Source of the DNA: Loxodes magnus
Lineage: Eukaryota > Ciliophora > Karyorelictea > Loxodida > Loxodidae
NCBI GenBank assembly: GCA_946699065.1
Contig: CAMPDV010000939.1
Span: 91,903-155,902 of the forward strand
Direction of reading: 5' to 3'
Length of the DNA: 64,000 nt
The position numbers and the translations under genes are program-made. Below the pieces are notes generated by a model. It was not told the origin of the DNA, made no database searches, and saw only the letters and a list, made by a program, of their open reading frames with translations. Of the stretch, positions 35,880 to 48,959 are shown piece after piece; the first letter of the stretch is position 1; every line of letters starts with the position of its first letter.

Positions 35880-37350
35880 TCTTTACTTCCTTTTCTTCTA
35901 TTTTATCTTCTTTCATTCTAATTCATTTATCCAGCTTTATAAAGCTTAAATTAATTATCATTGGTTGATAACTACATCTGAGTTCGCTGCTCTATCTGTT
36001 CTTCATTTTCGAATATGAAAGCATCATCTCATAGCGAAACCTATTTTGACATCTTTTAATATTTACTTTCATTATTCTAAGATTAATAGATTCAAATTTC
36101 ATTTCTTTATCTGAATCTTCATTCTTATACCTTTCTTAAGCCTTTAGTCTCGGTTTAGTTTATATCTTCTCAAATACTACATATTTTTAGGGTTTATCAA
36201 ACTCTCTACTCCGGCACTCTTTTTCTTTCAATGAGCTCTTTGTTTTTTAGCTAAATTGTAGTTCAGCTTTATATTTCAATTATGTATCTTAAACCTTAAT
36301 AGCACTCTATGAAATTCTCTACTCCATCTTATACTTCGAAGATTCAATTTTAATTTCCTTTAATAAGTCATCAAATTCATTTTATCTAGCAGTTAAAAGG
36401 GTAAGCACTTGCTTCCTTTTATTTAACTTATTACTTTCCTTTCTCCTCTTTGATATTGCTCTAATTTTAGACGCTTAAAAATTTAGATTGCAAGGCATTT
36501 ATTTTTTGTTTATCTGCGGCTGCTATAATGTTTTATTCTGTTTATGTGTCTTTATACAAGCTTATCTTTTCAAAGCATAGATCTATATCTAGTCGGCAAA
36601 ACTACCATGTTCATCTTTTTTTCTTAACCTTACTATGGTTAATTTTATATCTAGTTTAACAAAAATTTTTTTAATTAACTTATCACTTCGCTTTCTAAGG
36701 TGGCTTTGTTCTCTTCATCAACTTCTATCTTAATTATCACGGATTAATTATCTTGAGAAGTTGCTACAAACTGTTTAAAGTATTAATTACGATTCTCTTG
36801 CTAGATTTATTCAATCTTTATTGGGGCAACTTCTATTACGATTTGCTGAGAGAGTTTCTTTGAAGTTTACTAACATCTTAAATTGTGTTCTTCGAAAGCA
36901 TATTATCATTACTTGGTTAATTAAAGCTATCTTAGCTCTTAATCTCGTTGTTTGATTTCTACTCAGAGGGAGATTTATTGGGAGTTTCCTCTAATTATCC
37001 CTTATTTTTCTTCGGTAATTTATTAGCTTCTCTTTTAACAAGAGATTAGGCTTTTTAAAGTTAGTCACTCTTCTATATTAACTTGCTCGTAGAAAATTAG
37101 ACATTTTTCATTCTCTTGGTCAATGCTTTTGATAGTATCTTATAGATTTCCTTATTTTTAACGTAATTTTTCAGTTCCTAAAAGACAAAAATATCAGGCA
37201 TCATGTTAATTTCTCTAGATAGATCATATTGCTGCTATTAAACTTAACAGAAGCATTTTAATTGATATTTTATGCTCTTCCTCTCCTGAAAGCCTTTTAT
37301 CCTTATTGCTCTACCTTTTGAGACAAAAATAGAAGCTTAGACTTATTTTA
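35880..37350 (-). CDS. Coiled-coil protein with a 19-nt intron
   Basis: Minus-strand coding region with strong coiled-coil character: DKQKINALQSKFLS, then NEFDDLLKEIKIESSKYKME, AELQFSQKTKSSLKEKE, and MKFESINLRIMKVNIKR towards the C-terminus. A 19-nt interval at 36,434-36,416 links the upstream frame (IKEEKGK) to the downstream frame (QVLTLLTARQNEFDDLL). Upstream text in other frames (VKLDIKLTIVRLRKKDEHGS near 36,650) indicates further introns. Start and end are approximate, and the 5' part to ~37,350 is less certain. The protein may be structural, but no family is assigned. Confidence 0.55.
36416..36434 (-). other. Probable 19-nt intron
   Basis: The minus strand reads GTAATAAGTTAAATAAAAG. 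Removing it fuses two strongly coiled-coil reading frames without loss. Confidence 0.55.
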
Positions 37351-38089
37351 GTTCATCTTTAATACTTATGAGAGGTAACTTAAACTTACCTTAGTATTTT
37401 AATACTTCTTTTATTTAATGCTAACTAATATTAAATCTATTATAAATATACTGTAATATTTGTCATCTATTACCAAGCCTTCTAAATTTAAATTTCCTTT
37501 TCTTATAATTCATTTTTTAGCTTTAGACCAAATTCTGCACTAACTCAATGCTAGTTTATCCTAATTCCTAAATATTGAAACTAGACCTTTCTTTTTCATT
37601 AAATTATTGCCTTTCTAGGTTAAAGTAGATGACATAAAATATAAATCAGATTTCAATCCTACTTTTCTTTACTTCTCTATATAACCATAAGCCTCTTATT
37701 TCCTTATTTCTGATACTTATTTTAACTATATAGATATATATAATTATATAAACTAGATTAACTAGCAAAGCTACAAATAGAAGAGTATATTTAAATATCA
37801 TAGGATTTAATAATTAACCAACTAAGTAATCTATTTAATATTTTTAAGGAACTAAAGAGTTAAAATTAATTTTTTGTTATTTAAATAATAAAACTACAAT
37901 CATAATCTAGATAGCTTATAGAAATAAAAGAAAGAGAAGTTTAAATATTTTATATTAAAGATTTGTAAGATTAAAATAAATTAAGAGTAGGAATTAAATA
38001 TTTTGCTATCAAACGAAAATTTCTTTTCTACAAAGAAATTGCCATGAAGCCTTTGTCAGCTTCATTACAGTTATAGATATTAATCTATT
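37351..38089. other. AT-rich spacer
   Basis: Nothing recognisable beyond AT-rich sequence. Confidence 0.35.
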
Positions 38090-38760
38090 TCTTATTATAT
38101 TATGCATCTTTGAAAGATCTATTTTGGAAGATTTAAATAAGATGAAATAGTAACTGAGTATTTATAATAGAGCTCTTATTTAACATCAATATTGGATCGC
38201 TTAATAAATAAGATAATCTAATAGTTTTGGCTATCATGATGTTAATGAATACCTGGACAAATCTATATTAATAGAAAAGAAACTGACTTAATAAAGGAAT
38301 TTCCTAAGTTTTCAAGGAAAATACTTAGCGAAGATATTAACTAAAGAGAAACTGCTAAGATCCAAACTAATCTTGATTCTGCTCCCTGATAAAAAGGACG
38401 TGTTTTTATCAATATTACTATGGTTGAAGAAGTAATAAATTTTTAAGCAGTGCTATTAATTTTGATTTAATCTTGTTGATGCTCGATGAAAGAGCTGAAT
38501 TGAAAAATAAAATAAAATAAGATTAAAGTGATAATTGAGCGCTTTTCATAACTATTTAGATAATTCTAATAATGCTATTGACTGAAATCACAAAATTGAT
38601 TCTTTAAGTAATTTAGGTTATTATTATTGCTAACTATTGCTTAAGCATACTTATTAATAATTATCCTTACCTGATTATAGCCTATGCTACAAAGGAAATA
38701 TTCTGAAAATTCTAGTAGAGACTAAAAAGAAATTAAATTTATGAATTTAAGCTTTAATTT
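38090..38760 (+). pseudogene. TPR gene relic, paralogue of 40,600-41,070
   Basis: Contains AATTCTAATAATGCTATTGACTG...AAATTGATTCTTTAAGTA.TTAG, matching 40,900-40,970. Other TPR-like fragments include one with a FQGKYLAKI start. The frame breaks repeatedly. The 38,440-38,760 part aligns in order with 40,780-41,070, so both descend from one TPR gene. Confidence 0.6.
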
Positions 38761-40599
38761 GAGTTCTTATACGGAAAGGTTAAAGAGGAAAATATTTCTT
38801 AAATTAAGAAATTTGAAGAAGAAATAGATTCAATAGCTTGGTTAGTAAACTAATTTTTAATGAGTTTCTTCACATAATTACAAATATAATAAAAATATTT
38901 CTAAGAAATACCAAAATAGACTAAATGGTAAGCAATATAAAAACAAAAATTCGCCAAAATCACCATTCTAGAAAAAGAAGAACAAGTTTTAGGAAAAAAT
39001 TTGAAAAATGCAAATGGTTAGAAACGGAAGAGTCTGAAATAAAAATAATTTAAATAATAGAAGATTCAATAATAAGGTAGTCAATTTCTTAATATGTTTG
39101 AAAGTAAAAATCCTTGTAAGCTTTGCAAAATATTTGTTAGCTTTATAAATAGGGAATTCTTCATAGAAAAGAACTATTTTCTTATATTTTTAGATATAAA
39201 ATTTATATAAGTTTGCTTATTCATTTTTGAATCAATACCAGATATTTTATTATGTTTGCTTATGATAAAGATAAACTAAATCTTCATTAAATTACTATAT
39301 TATCTTCCTACCTTAATCTTAGTTCTCTCTACTGCTAGATGAAATATCCATCTAAGTAAAATTAATTTAATGTAGATTAAAACTAATTAGGAACAAAGGA
39401 TAATACCTAAAAAGCATATATATTATTATCGAATCTCTCAGTTTCAGAAATTTCTTAATCCCTTTTAATTGATTTATATAGAATTGATCTTCACTCTTTA
39501 GCACTGAGTCTTTATCTATAAATCTGCTTAATTAATTACTCTGTTGACAAGGTTTAGACTTGTTGATTTAAAAGGGACTTAAGAATGTTGAATTAGATGA
39601 CTATAAATAGGCGCTGGAAATATGGTAGTTTAAAGATAATTTTGAATGAATAGTAAATATTGAATGTTTGGATATTGTAAAATATGTTAATCTTATTGTT
39701 CTCCATTATATGGTAATAATATCTCCCTTATAGAATTAGTTTGAGAGTTCTTATTTAAATATATAGATATTTTTAGAAATAAACTTAAGTACTATAATTC
39801 CATTCTTAGAACATTAGATATGATTAAATTAACTGAATATCATATAACCTTATTTAAGCAGGTTTAAAGATGAATTAACAGATATATATGGATTTAATTG
39901 ACTAGTGCGTATCTCTTAATTTAATGATATAAAAGTAAATCTTAAAATAAAGTATCAAGTAACTTTAAATAGGTAGTAAGCTAATTTAGAACTAAAGTAG
40001 ATGTAACTATAATTACAATCTTAAGAAGTGTAAGTACTAATAAGCAAGTAACTAGAACTTTAATCTAAATAGATAATACATATATAGCTATATTATCTTA
40101 AGAAACTATCTAATATAATAGCTACTATTATTATCTAAATTCATTATTCTAAAATTACTATAGTAATAAACAAGTAGCCAAGCTAAGTAATTTCCCTATT
40201 TCTTATTTTCAAATTATTCAACTAAATTAAACATTAGTAGTTAATTAGCAAGAGTAGGATTATTAATATTATGCTACCTTGCTAAAATCAACCCTTAAAA
40301 CAAATAAGAGCTTTATATAAATAACTTATCAAATATTTAAATTTACTTCAATGTACCATATCAAGTTACCTCATTTCTTTCATCACAACTTTATACACCT
40401 TTAGAAATCTCATTCCCCATTACAAATAAACTGCCTATCTAATTTACATTTATATGAGCAAGTTATTAAGTTATTAAGTTATTAAGTAATTATATCTACC
40501 TTTATTATCTAATCCTAAAAATAGAGTAAAATGGTTTAACTAAATAGACATTCTAAAGGTTATGGTTTCAAAGCGAAGTTTTTGAATTTCTGAACAAAT
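38761..40599. other. AT-rich region without recognisable genes
   Basis: Mostly A/T-rich text with TAATTA and AACTAA runs. No domain, RNA fold or repeat family could be supported. Confidence 0.35.
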
Positions 40600-41070
40600 C
40601 TTTAAAGATGAAAACTTATTCAGTAATACCTTATGATATAAAAGGCTTAAAATTCTATAGAAAAATATGAAGAATCTATTAAATACAATTAAGAAATAGC
40701 TAAGCTAAATACTAATCTTACTTCTACTTAATGTAGCAAAGGAATATTTTAACATGATTAGTAAGTTTGTATAATCAATTAAGTGTTTTAGTAGAGATAA
40801 TAGCATATGGCTTAATCTTGCTGATGCTCAATTTATAAAGATTAGTTCTGAAAACTTAAATAAATTAAAGAAGTTATTGAGGGATTTACGTAATTCTTTA
40901 GATAAATTCTAATAATGCTATTACCTGAAATAGCAAAAGGGATTCTTTAAGTAGCTTAGCCAGTATAATAAAGCTATTGATCCTATATTTATATATGAAT
41001 ATATCCTTAAATGATTATATCTATGTTAAAAAGAGAACATTTTGAAGATACTTAATAGAAATGAAAAAAA
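40600..41070 (+). pseudogene. TPR gene relic
   Basis: Begins with TPR-like EKYEESIKYNQEIAKLNTNL (around 40,660) and later INSNNAITWNSKRDSLSSL (around 40,905). The A/B helix pattern of TPRs is still visible, but frames change between units and no kinase domain follows. Aligned in order with the relic at 38,440-38,760. Confidence 0.6.
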
Positions 41071-41859
41071 TTGTAATGACTGAACTAAGCTATATAGTTT
41101 AACTCCTCAAATATTAAAAATGAAAAAGGAAAAAGCTTATTTAAAATAATTAAAACGTACATAAATAAAAATAGAGACTATATAGCTACTAAGCTTAATC
41201 CTTATTAGGTTTCTTCTAACAAAAACAAAATGAGATATGAAGAATTCTAATATTACAGTTAATCTGAAAAAAATAAATGGTAATTATACAAATTATAATA
41301 ATATTGACTTAAATTTGGTGATGTTAAAATTGAGAAGCATAAGTATTTTTTAAATTATATTAAATGAATGATAACAGTAATTTTATTGATAGTGCTATTA
41401 ATTTTGAGATTTAAAAATAGAAATTAAATAGAATCAGTGTATTTAGGCAAATAATAAAGATGAATTATAAAAGTCTAATAAATAAAATATTATCTTTAAA
41501 TAAGGAAATAAATATTAAATACTATAAATGTCATAATACAACTCAGAAACGATAAAAAAATATAATATACTAAATCAAGACTCGCATAGTATCACTTCTT
41601 TATTTCATAATTAAGTTTGAAAAAATTAACTTTAATAATTTTAGGCTAAATAAAGAAGAAAATTCTTTTTATTATATTATTATTATACTTAATATTCATC
41701 AGAATAAAAATACACCTTTTTAAGAATAAAGCATAAAATAAAAGTTAAATAAATGCTTAAGTTAGAAATAAAAATAATAAAAATTTAATGTCTTCCTATA
41801 AACAATACATCTTATTTAAGAAATTATATTTAATAAATTCTTAAAAATATTAAAACTAT
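41071..41859. other. AT-rich spacer
   Basis: Lys/Asn-rich in all frames; nothing recognisable. Confidence 0.35.
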
Positions 41860-42130
41860 CTAATATTAACTTTAGATTCAACATTAAAACTCATCGAATT
41901 ACTAATCTGCTCACATCTAATATTTAAGATTATTCTTATCATACTCTTTATTTAAACTACTCCATTAACATTTATAATTTAAAATTATCTTAAATTGCTT
42001 AAAGTTTTATACATCTAAATTAACATTTATTCCCTAATTATTATGAATTTATTTAAACTGAGAAAATATTAATCTATTGATAGAACTACTAAAAGGTTAT
42101 TCTTAATTTAGAACAATTATACTAACTTTC
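41860..42130. repeat. Dispersed degenerate repeat family 1, copy 3
   Basis: Related to 5,290-5,560. GATTATTCTTATCATACTCTTTATTT corresponds to GATTATCCTTATCAAGCTCTATATTT, and GATAGAACTACTAAAAGGTTATTCTT corresponds to AATAGAAATGCTAAAGGTAATTCTT. Confidence 0.5.
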
Positions 42131-42379
42131 AAGCTCTACTCACAGTATAGGTATGTTTATGCCTATTATTTCAATATTGATAATGTAATATTTCTAGCCA
42201 CTTCATTGTATTATTTGGGAGTTTACTTAGGAACCTTTTTACTAAGATTTCAGCTCATAGAATCTAAGTATTATGTTTAGGTATATTAAAAATTTAGAAG
42301 ATACACTTTATAAATTAAAGGAAATTTAAATTATTAATCACATCTTTGAATGTTTAAAAAAGGACTAATGCTACTTCTT

Positions 42380-42775
42380 AATATAAGGTGCATTTCTGAA
42401 GAAAAAAGTTAAAATCTTACTCTTATTTTGAGTTCTAAGTCTCTTCTCTTAAATTTTAGATACTTCTTTTGGAGAATATTCAAATAATTATTCAGTCCTT
42501 CACTGCATCTAAAGAGCGGAAAAAGCGATATAACTTGGATGATTTACCGAATTAAATTTGACTTGACTAGCTAAAAGTTCTTTGAAAAATAAGAATGTGT
42601 AGTTATAAACTAAGATATTCCAAGGTAGTTTATGACTTTTCCAGTCTTGATGCGACAAACTTCTACGTAAATAGCTTTAGTTATTTAATATATAGTAGAT
42701 ATAACTTCTAAGAGTTGGATTATGATATTTTTGTAGATAGGAACTACTAAGGTAATAAGATTTTATAATATAAGT
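42380..42775. repeat. Dispersed degenerate gene-like family 2, copy 4
   Basis: Shares the block order of copies 1-3: GTCTCTTCTCTTAAATTTTAGATACTTCTTT, CAGTCCTTCACTGCATCTAA, ATATAACTTGGATGATTTA. Its best frame gives SFSYLIYSRYNFQELDYDIF, similar to CFIYSRKYT of copy 1. Confidence 0.5.
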
Positions 42776-43523
42776 TTTAATAAAATAATATTTTATCCTG
42801 TTTGATATACTGAGTAGTACTTGGCAAATAATATATTAGAAAGGGTACATAAATATTAACTAAACTTAAGATTATAAACATTAAATAGAAACATTATAGG
42901 AACATTCTATAGAACCAATATTAAAATTAAAAAGAGTAAATAGTTTAAAATAAAGTAAAATGAATATCCATAAATAATAAATAGGAACTAAATATTTGAG
43001 AAGCAATAAAGAACTATTAATGTAAATTATCTTAAATCATCATCAACACTTCATATTTGATTATGAATAGATTTCTAAATAATTATTTTTATAGTATTAA
43101 ATATAAGCACATTAAGTAGCAAGAATAAATGCTTGTCATTAATGTTAATTTCACTATTAGTTTAAATATAAGCAGCTTCCTAGTTTACATAACTTTCTTT
43201 CACTATTTCTATAATTAATATCCTAAATACCAATATTCTAAATATTAAAATTAAAATGTGTTGCTCACATAAGAAAACATTACCTAATTTTTACTAACTC
43301 CTGTTTTCTTTTACTAAAGTAAAAGAAAATACATAAGTCTAACTAACAGTCTTTTTTTATGTATAACAAATGATAGATAAAATATTAGATTAACTAAAAA
43401 AGGATTTTAACTTAGAAACTACAATCATAATAATTAAAATTAATATCTAGCTATTTAAATTAAATTATAACTATCATCAAGCAATATCTAATCTTTATTT
43501 AACTTGTAACCTATATACTTAAA
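42776..43523. other. Upstream region of pseudokinase F
   Basis: AT-rich. The near-palindrome CTTTTACTAAAGTAAAAG (43,309-43,326) could form a hairpin. No other structure was recognised. Confidence 0.35.
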
Positions 43524-46052
43524 ATGGAAGAAACTTATTAATATTGCCAAAAAGCTGCTTAACTATATTAAGAAGGAAATTATCTAGAAGCAATCGAATA
43601 TTATGATATAGCTATTATATTCGATCCTAATCTTGCAGTTGCTCATAATAATAAAGGATTAGCACTAAATAATTTAAGAAAATACAACGAAGCTTTATAT
43701 AGCTATGATATTGCTATTAAGCTTGATCCTATGCTTACACTTGCTCATAATAATAAAGGATCTGCATTATTTAATTTAGGAAAATACAACGAAGCTTTAT
43801 AGAGTTATGATATAGCTATTAAGCTTGATCCTAATCTTGCACTTGCTCATAATAATAAAGGATTAGCACTAAATAATTTAGGAAAATACAACGAAGCTTT
43901 ATAGAGTTGTGATATAGCTATTATATTCGATCCTAATCTTGCACTTGCTCATAATAATAAAGGATTAGCACTAAATAATTTAGGAAAATACAACGAAGCT
44001 TTATAGAGTTGTGATATAGCTATTATATTCGATCCTAATCTTGCACTTGCTCATAATAATAAAGGATTAGCACTAAATAATTTAGGAAAATACAACGAAG
44101 CTTTATAGAGTTGTGATATAGCTATTAAGCTTGATCCTATGCTTACACTTGCTCATAATAATAAAGGATCTGCATTATTTAATTTAGGAAAATACAACGA
44201 AGCTTTATAGAGTTATGATATAGCTATTAAGCTTGATCCTAATCTTGCACTTGCTCATAATAATAAAGGATTAGCACTAAATAATTTAGGAAAATACAAA
44301 GAAGCTTTATAGAGTTGTGATATAGCTATTAAGCTTGATCCTAATCTTGCACTTGCTCATAGTAATAGAGGATTTATATTAAGCAATTTAGGAAAATACA
44401 ACGAAGCTTTATAGAGTTGTGATATTGCTATTAAGCTTGATCCTAATCTTGCAGTTGCTCATAATAATAAAGGATCTGCATTGGATAATTTAGGAAAATA
44501 CAAAGAAGCTTTATAGAGTTGTGATATTGCTATTAAGCTAGATCCTAATAATGCAGACTTTCATATTAGTAAAGGATATGTACTTAAAAAATTAGGAAGA
44601 CATATTGAAGTCATTGAAAGTCTAAACGAAGCTATTAAAATCGATTCTACTAATGCAAAATCCTTCAAATTGAAAGGCTTTTCTCTCTATAAACTAGGAA
44701 ATTATCTTGAAGCCATCGAGTGTTTTAACAAAGCTATCTAGCTTAATCCCTAATATGCAAAAGCTTGGCATGACAAAGGTTTAGTTCATCAAGCTTTAAA
44801 TTAGATTCAAGAAGCCCTCGAATGTTTTCGTACAGCGAATTAAATAAATCCTAATCTATAAATTCCTCAAATAAGAGATATTAATAAAGTAATCTAAGAA
44901 TAATAAGAAATTTCTATAGAAGAAATAGGAAATTTCTTATACTAAAGCAGTGCTAGTGTAAATAGCTAATCTCAACTAAGAATATGAAATTACAAAGAAT
45001 TAGTTCCTGATAATTAATTTCTTAATAGCTTATAAAAACTTTATTAAGATTAATACGGAATTATTTATCTTATTACTATCGATCAATCTAATTATGCTCT
45101 TAAGATATTTAACTAAAAGACTAATATTTAGATATAAATAAATCAGTTCTATTTTGAATGCAAAGAGCTACTGTCACTAAACAACTTAAGAATTCTATAA
45201 CTAAAGGGAGTTGCTATTGATACTTAGGAATAAGGAAATTACAACTTATTTCTTTTATTAGAATTTTAGTTTAAAGCAAGTTTATTCTAATAAATATAGA
45301 CTAAATAACTATTCAAAAGCAATCAAAAAGGATCTGCTTTAAGATTTTATAAAAAACTAAATTTACTTAGTTAAATAGCAGATGGCTTATTGTCAATTCA
45401 CTCCAGAAATTTGATTCACAAAGAGATGAAATCTATAAATATTCTATTAGATAATGAAGACTAACCTAAAATAGTACCTTTTGGATTATTCGATTAAACT
45501 AACTGATTAACTATATTAGAATAAAAAGGCGTACATCAGTGAATGGCACCTGAACAATTTGAAAAGAATGTGACAAAGAAAAGTGATATCTGATCTTTAG
45601 GTTGTATCGGGGTTGAGATATTCAATGAAGGATTACTTTATCCTAATATAAATGAATAAGAATAACTAAAGCAAATAGTTTATATCAACAAAATGATTCC
45701 TATGTTTTCAAACGAAATATTATAAGAACCTGAATTAACTGATCTACTCTACAGATGCTTAGCCTATGACCAGAATATAAGACCAGATATTGATAGTTTC
45801 CTGAGTTAGATAGAAAGATTAAAGCAGAAGTGAAATCCTTAAGAGTAAGAGAGATATATAAGTTATTAGGAATATAATAAAATGATAAAGGAAGAAGAAG
45901 GTATTAACAAACAATACTAAGCTTTAGAGAAGAAGGTTATAACAGAAGGATTTAAAGAGATAAATTTCGCAAATTGGAAGATAAGCGAAAGTAAGGAGAA
46001 GAAGAGCTGATGAAATAAGTATTTGGAAGATGATATTATTAAATTTTATTAA
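43524..46052 (+). CDS. TPR-repeat pseudokinase F
   Basis: 843 codons in one frame from the ATG at 43,524 (MEETYQYCQKAAQLY). Residues ~5-435 are about 12 TPR units, many near-identical (KYNEALQSCDIAIKLDPNLA). The kinase-like domain covers ~510-770. The VAIK lysine (YALKIF), WMAPEQF and DIWSLGC are kept, but the glycine loop is degenerate, HRD is HKE, and DFG is PFG, so it is probably inactive. It has CAG in NQFYFEC where A and B have TAG, and CAG before WMAPE where A has TAA, which supports both Gln assignments. The tail EKKSWWNK...DDIIKFY aligns with A. The TAA stop at 46,050 is inferred by that alignment. Confidence 0.9.
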
Positions 46053-47283
46053 ATAATTTACTATCTTAAATAATTAAATTATAACCTTCATTATTATCTA
46101 CTTTAATATGTATTATGATTGCTTTATTAAACTACTTACTATAAAGTCAAATATAAATACTAGTTTTCTTTTAATTTTTCTTAATAAAATTTCGTGATAT
46201 TATTTATTTAATTTTAGCTAAAAATAAAGAATCATAACTTAACTTGTTAATAATAAGCTAATCGAATAAAAGACACTAAATTTAATTTTTATTATGATTT
46301 TCTATTAAGAAATCTATTTAAAAAAGTGACTATTAAGTGCACATTTTTTGAGTTATCTAAAAGAAGAAAGAAACTAAAATGATAGATATATAATTACATT
46401 TTATAAAATAGTTTTATTAATATTCTAAGTATGAAAATAACTAAGTATACAAATAAATCAATAATCAAATTAGATATAGCATTTTAATTCCTTAGATAAA
46501 TCAAAGTTTGTTTATTTTAAGAGTAATTAAAACAGATTATAAATAAAAGCTTAATTATTGTTATAAGATTAATTTCTTTATAATAAAGAAAATCTAATAC
46601 TTATTAACTAAAATTATATAGTTATAAGCCTTTGACTTAATGGCTATCTTATCAATCTTCTAACCAATGTTTGCAAGTTTGAAGTTGTAAAGTTTAATTG
46701 ATTATAATAATTAAATATACCATAATATCATTAGATTTTTAGATAAGGAAAATTCTAATTGCCAATTTTTATAGTTTTTGTCTGTTCTTTTTAGAGATTT
46801 TTTTTCATTTTACAAATATTTTCTTATGTTTTACCAAGTAAAAATGAATAAATAAGCAATCTTAAAGATAACTTGGATGAGTAATATTAAAGCTATTAAT
46901 TTAATTAAATAATTATTACAAAGAAAAAACTTATGATTTTTAGTGATATTTAGAATAGCTAGGAACATAAATAAAGTCTATTAATTACATTGTAGAGTTA
47001 GATATAATATATGCTTTAATTTATTAAGCATATACTCTATTATAATAACTCTTACTAAAAATATTTAAAAATTATACTTAAAACTTAAGTCTTTATTAAT
47101 ATCATTAAAAATAGATTAAAAGGATTAAACTTATTTTAAATAATGTATTAAATTCTTAAAATATACTTTCAGATTAAAAATCATTCCAGCAAGCTTTAAA
47201 AAGAAACTTTAATTATTAGCATTGAATATATTTACCAATATCATCTTGAACAGATAACAATTTAAAACATACATAGTGAAAAA
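46053..47283. other. AT-rich intergenic region
   Basis: Very low GC, no domain or repeat family recognised. Confidence 0.4.
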
Positions 47284-48300
47284 ATGGAACTTTAAATCAT
47301 ATTTTGGCGAGAGCAATGGCAATTTTCTCAGCTAAGCCTTATTAAGATGAATTCAAATATACTGACAATAATATCATTGAGAGTTTTAGTCTTATTTTTA
47401 TTGGAAAGCTTGCTAGTTAAATAGAAAATAGATAATTATCACACTTACAATTTTTTTAATTTAAAAGAGAATAGCAGAGATAATTTTTAAAGAGTATAAA
47501 ACTAAAATTTCTGAATTCTGAGGAAATTATAGCTAAGTCTATAGTATATTAAAGCTGAAAAGAGTAAAAGATTTAGAACTTTTCTACTAATTGTAATTTA
47601 AAAAGTTTAAGTTTTACTTAACAATTGAAAGATGGATAAAAAATTGAATAGTCATAAACACCTGATTTGCAAGGCCTAAAAATGTATATGAGATCGAATC
47701 AATAGAGGAATAAAAATACCAAAAGAGTTTTATAACTTAAGCTATTTAATTAGAATTTCTAGTCAAAAATGATAAGCAAAGAAAACGTCAGAATAAGAAT
47801 ATTTAAGCAGAAAATAAGAATATGCAGGAAAATAAAATGAATGAAAGTTTATGAATAAAGAAAAATAATTCTAAAATGTAAAGATTAGTTCTATTTTTCC
47901 AATCTAAAAAGCTTAAACTTAATTAATATAATTCATAAATCATACAGACAAATTAAAATATAAAGAACAGCTACTAGAGAACTATACTTAAAAATAAGGA
48001 TAATTTGAAAAGATATTTATCATGAATAGCTATAAGAGCAAGAATATAATTAAAATTTTTTCTGCTAGCTAGCAAAAATTTACTAAGAACATTATGCAAA
48101 TTTTCAAATATTTAAGTCCAGTCTAAGCAACACTTTTTTATGGATATAGTAGAAACTAAAGTTGTAAAAAAATGCAGGAAAACTTCAATGTGAACATTTA
48201 AAAAGTAATTTTAAAGACCACAAAAAAGCAATATAATAAGCTAAAAATTTTTAGATTAACCAATCAACATAAAATGATTTATTGCATCTGCATATCTTTT
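47284..48300 (+). CDS. Unrecognised basic protein
   Basis: From the ATG at 47,284 one frame stays protein-like for about 330 codons (MELQIIFWREQWQFSQLSLI). There is one hydrophobic stretch at ~32-48 (ILTIISLRVLVLFLLESLL) that may be a membrane anchor. Lys/Gln-rich helical sequence follows (IKIPKEFYNLSYLIRISSQK, KYKEQLLENYTQKQGQFEKI) with a conserved-looking LSPVQATLFYGYS near the end. The end is uncertain; text degrades after ~48,290, where a TPR relic in the other orientation begins. No family is recognised. Confidence 0.5.
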
Positions 48301-48359
48301 CCATCTTTTTTTAAATTGCCTATGTTATTATTTGTAAAAGCCAATTTATATACTGCATT

Positions 48360-48600
48360 ACTGCATTATAGCCATAATAAGTAGTCTATTACTTTTAGTA
48401 TTTTCTAATATTGTTAAGAGATAATCCTTTTTTATAGTAAATGCAGCATAATTAATGTCGACCTTTATTACAATAAATTCAAGCAATTAATTTATTCTAA
48501 ATAACTTCGTATTTTAGTAAGAGAATCTGCTTTGCCAGTTTAAAGACTCTTCATATTCCAAATCTTACTAAAGTGTTATCTTTGTTACTATGTGTAATGA
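48360..48600 (-). pseudogene. TPR relic (minus strand)
   Basis: Minus-strand text keeps traces of TPR consensus. DINYAAFTIKKDYLLTILEN corresponds to DPNNAA.HNKG..L..LGKY in the intact genes, and the DNA aligns with the same part of gene B. Repeatedly frameshifted and without a start. Confidence 0.5.
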
Positions 48601-48959
48601 CTCTTCTTGATTTAAGCTAATAATAATATTAAAAAAGTTTACTTTTCTTAGAAACTTTCCAAATACTTAAGAGAGATACTGTTATTAAAATGTACCAAAG
48701 CAATATTTTGGTAAAGTTGCATAATCTTATTGTATTATTTTTTAGTTTTTTAATATTTTGTCTATATATTAAGAGAGGTAGGTTTGTTTGAAGATGTACT
48801 AAAGATATGAATAAATTAAGATATATCATAAGATAGATAATTAAAATGATAAAAGTAGATAATCAGAAAATAAAGATAATAAATGTAATAATTCTTTAAT
48901 TATATAGTTTAGAGTAAGATTAATATATCTAATTAGACTAAATATTAATTTATAATTAT

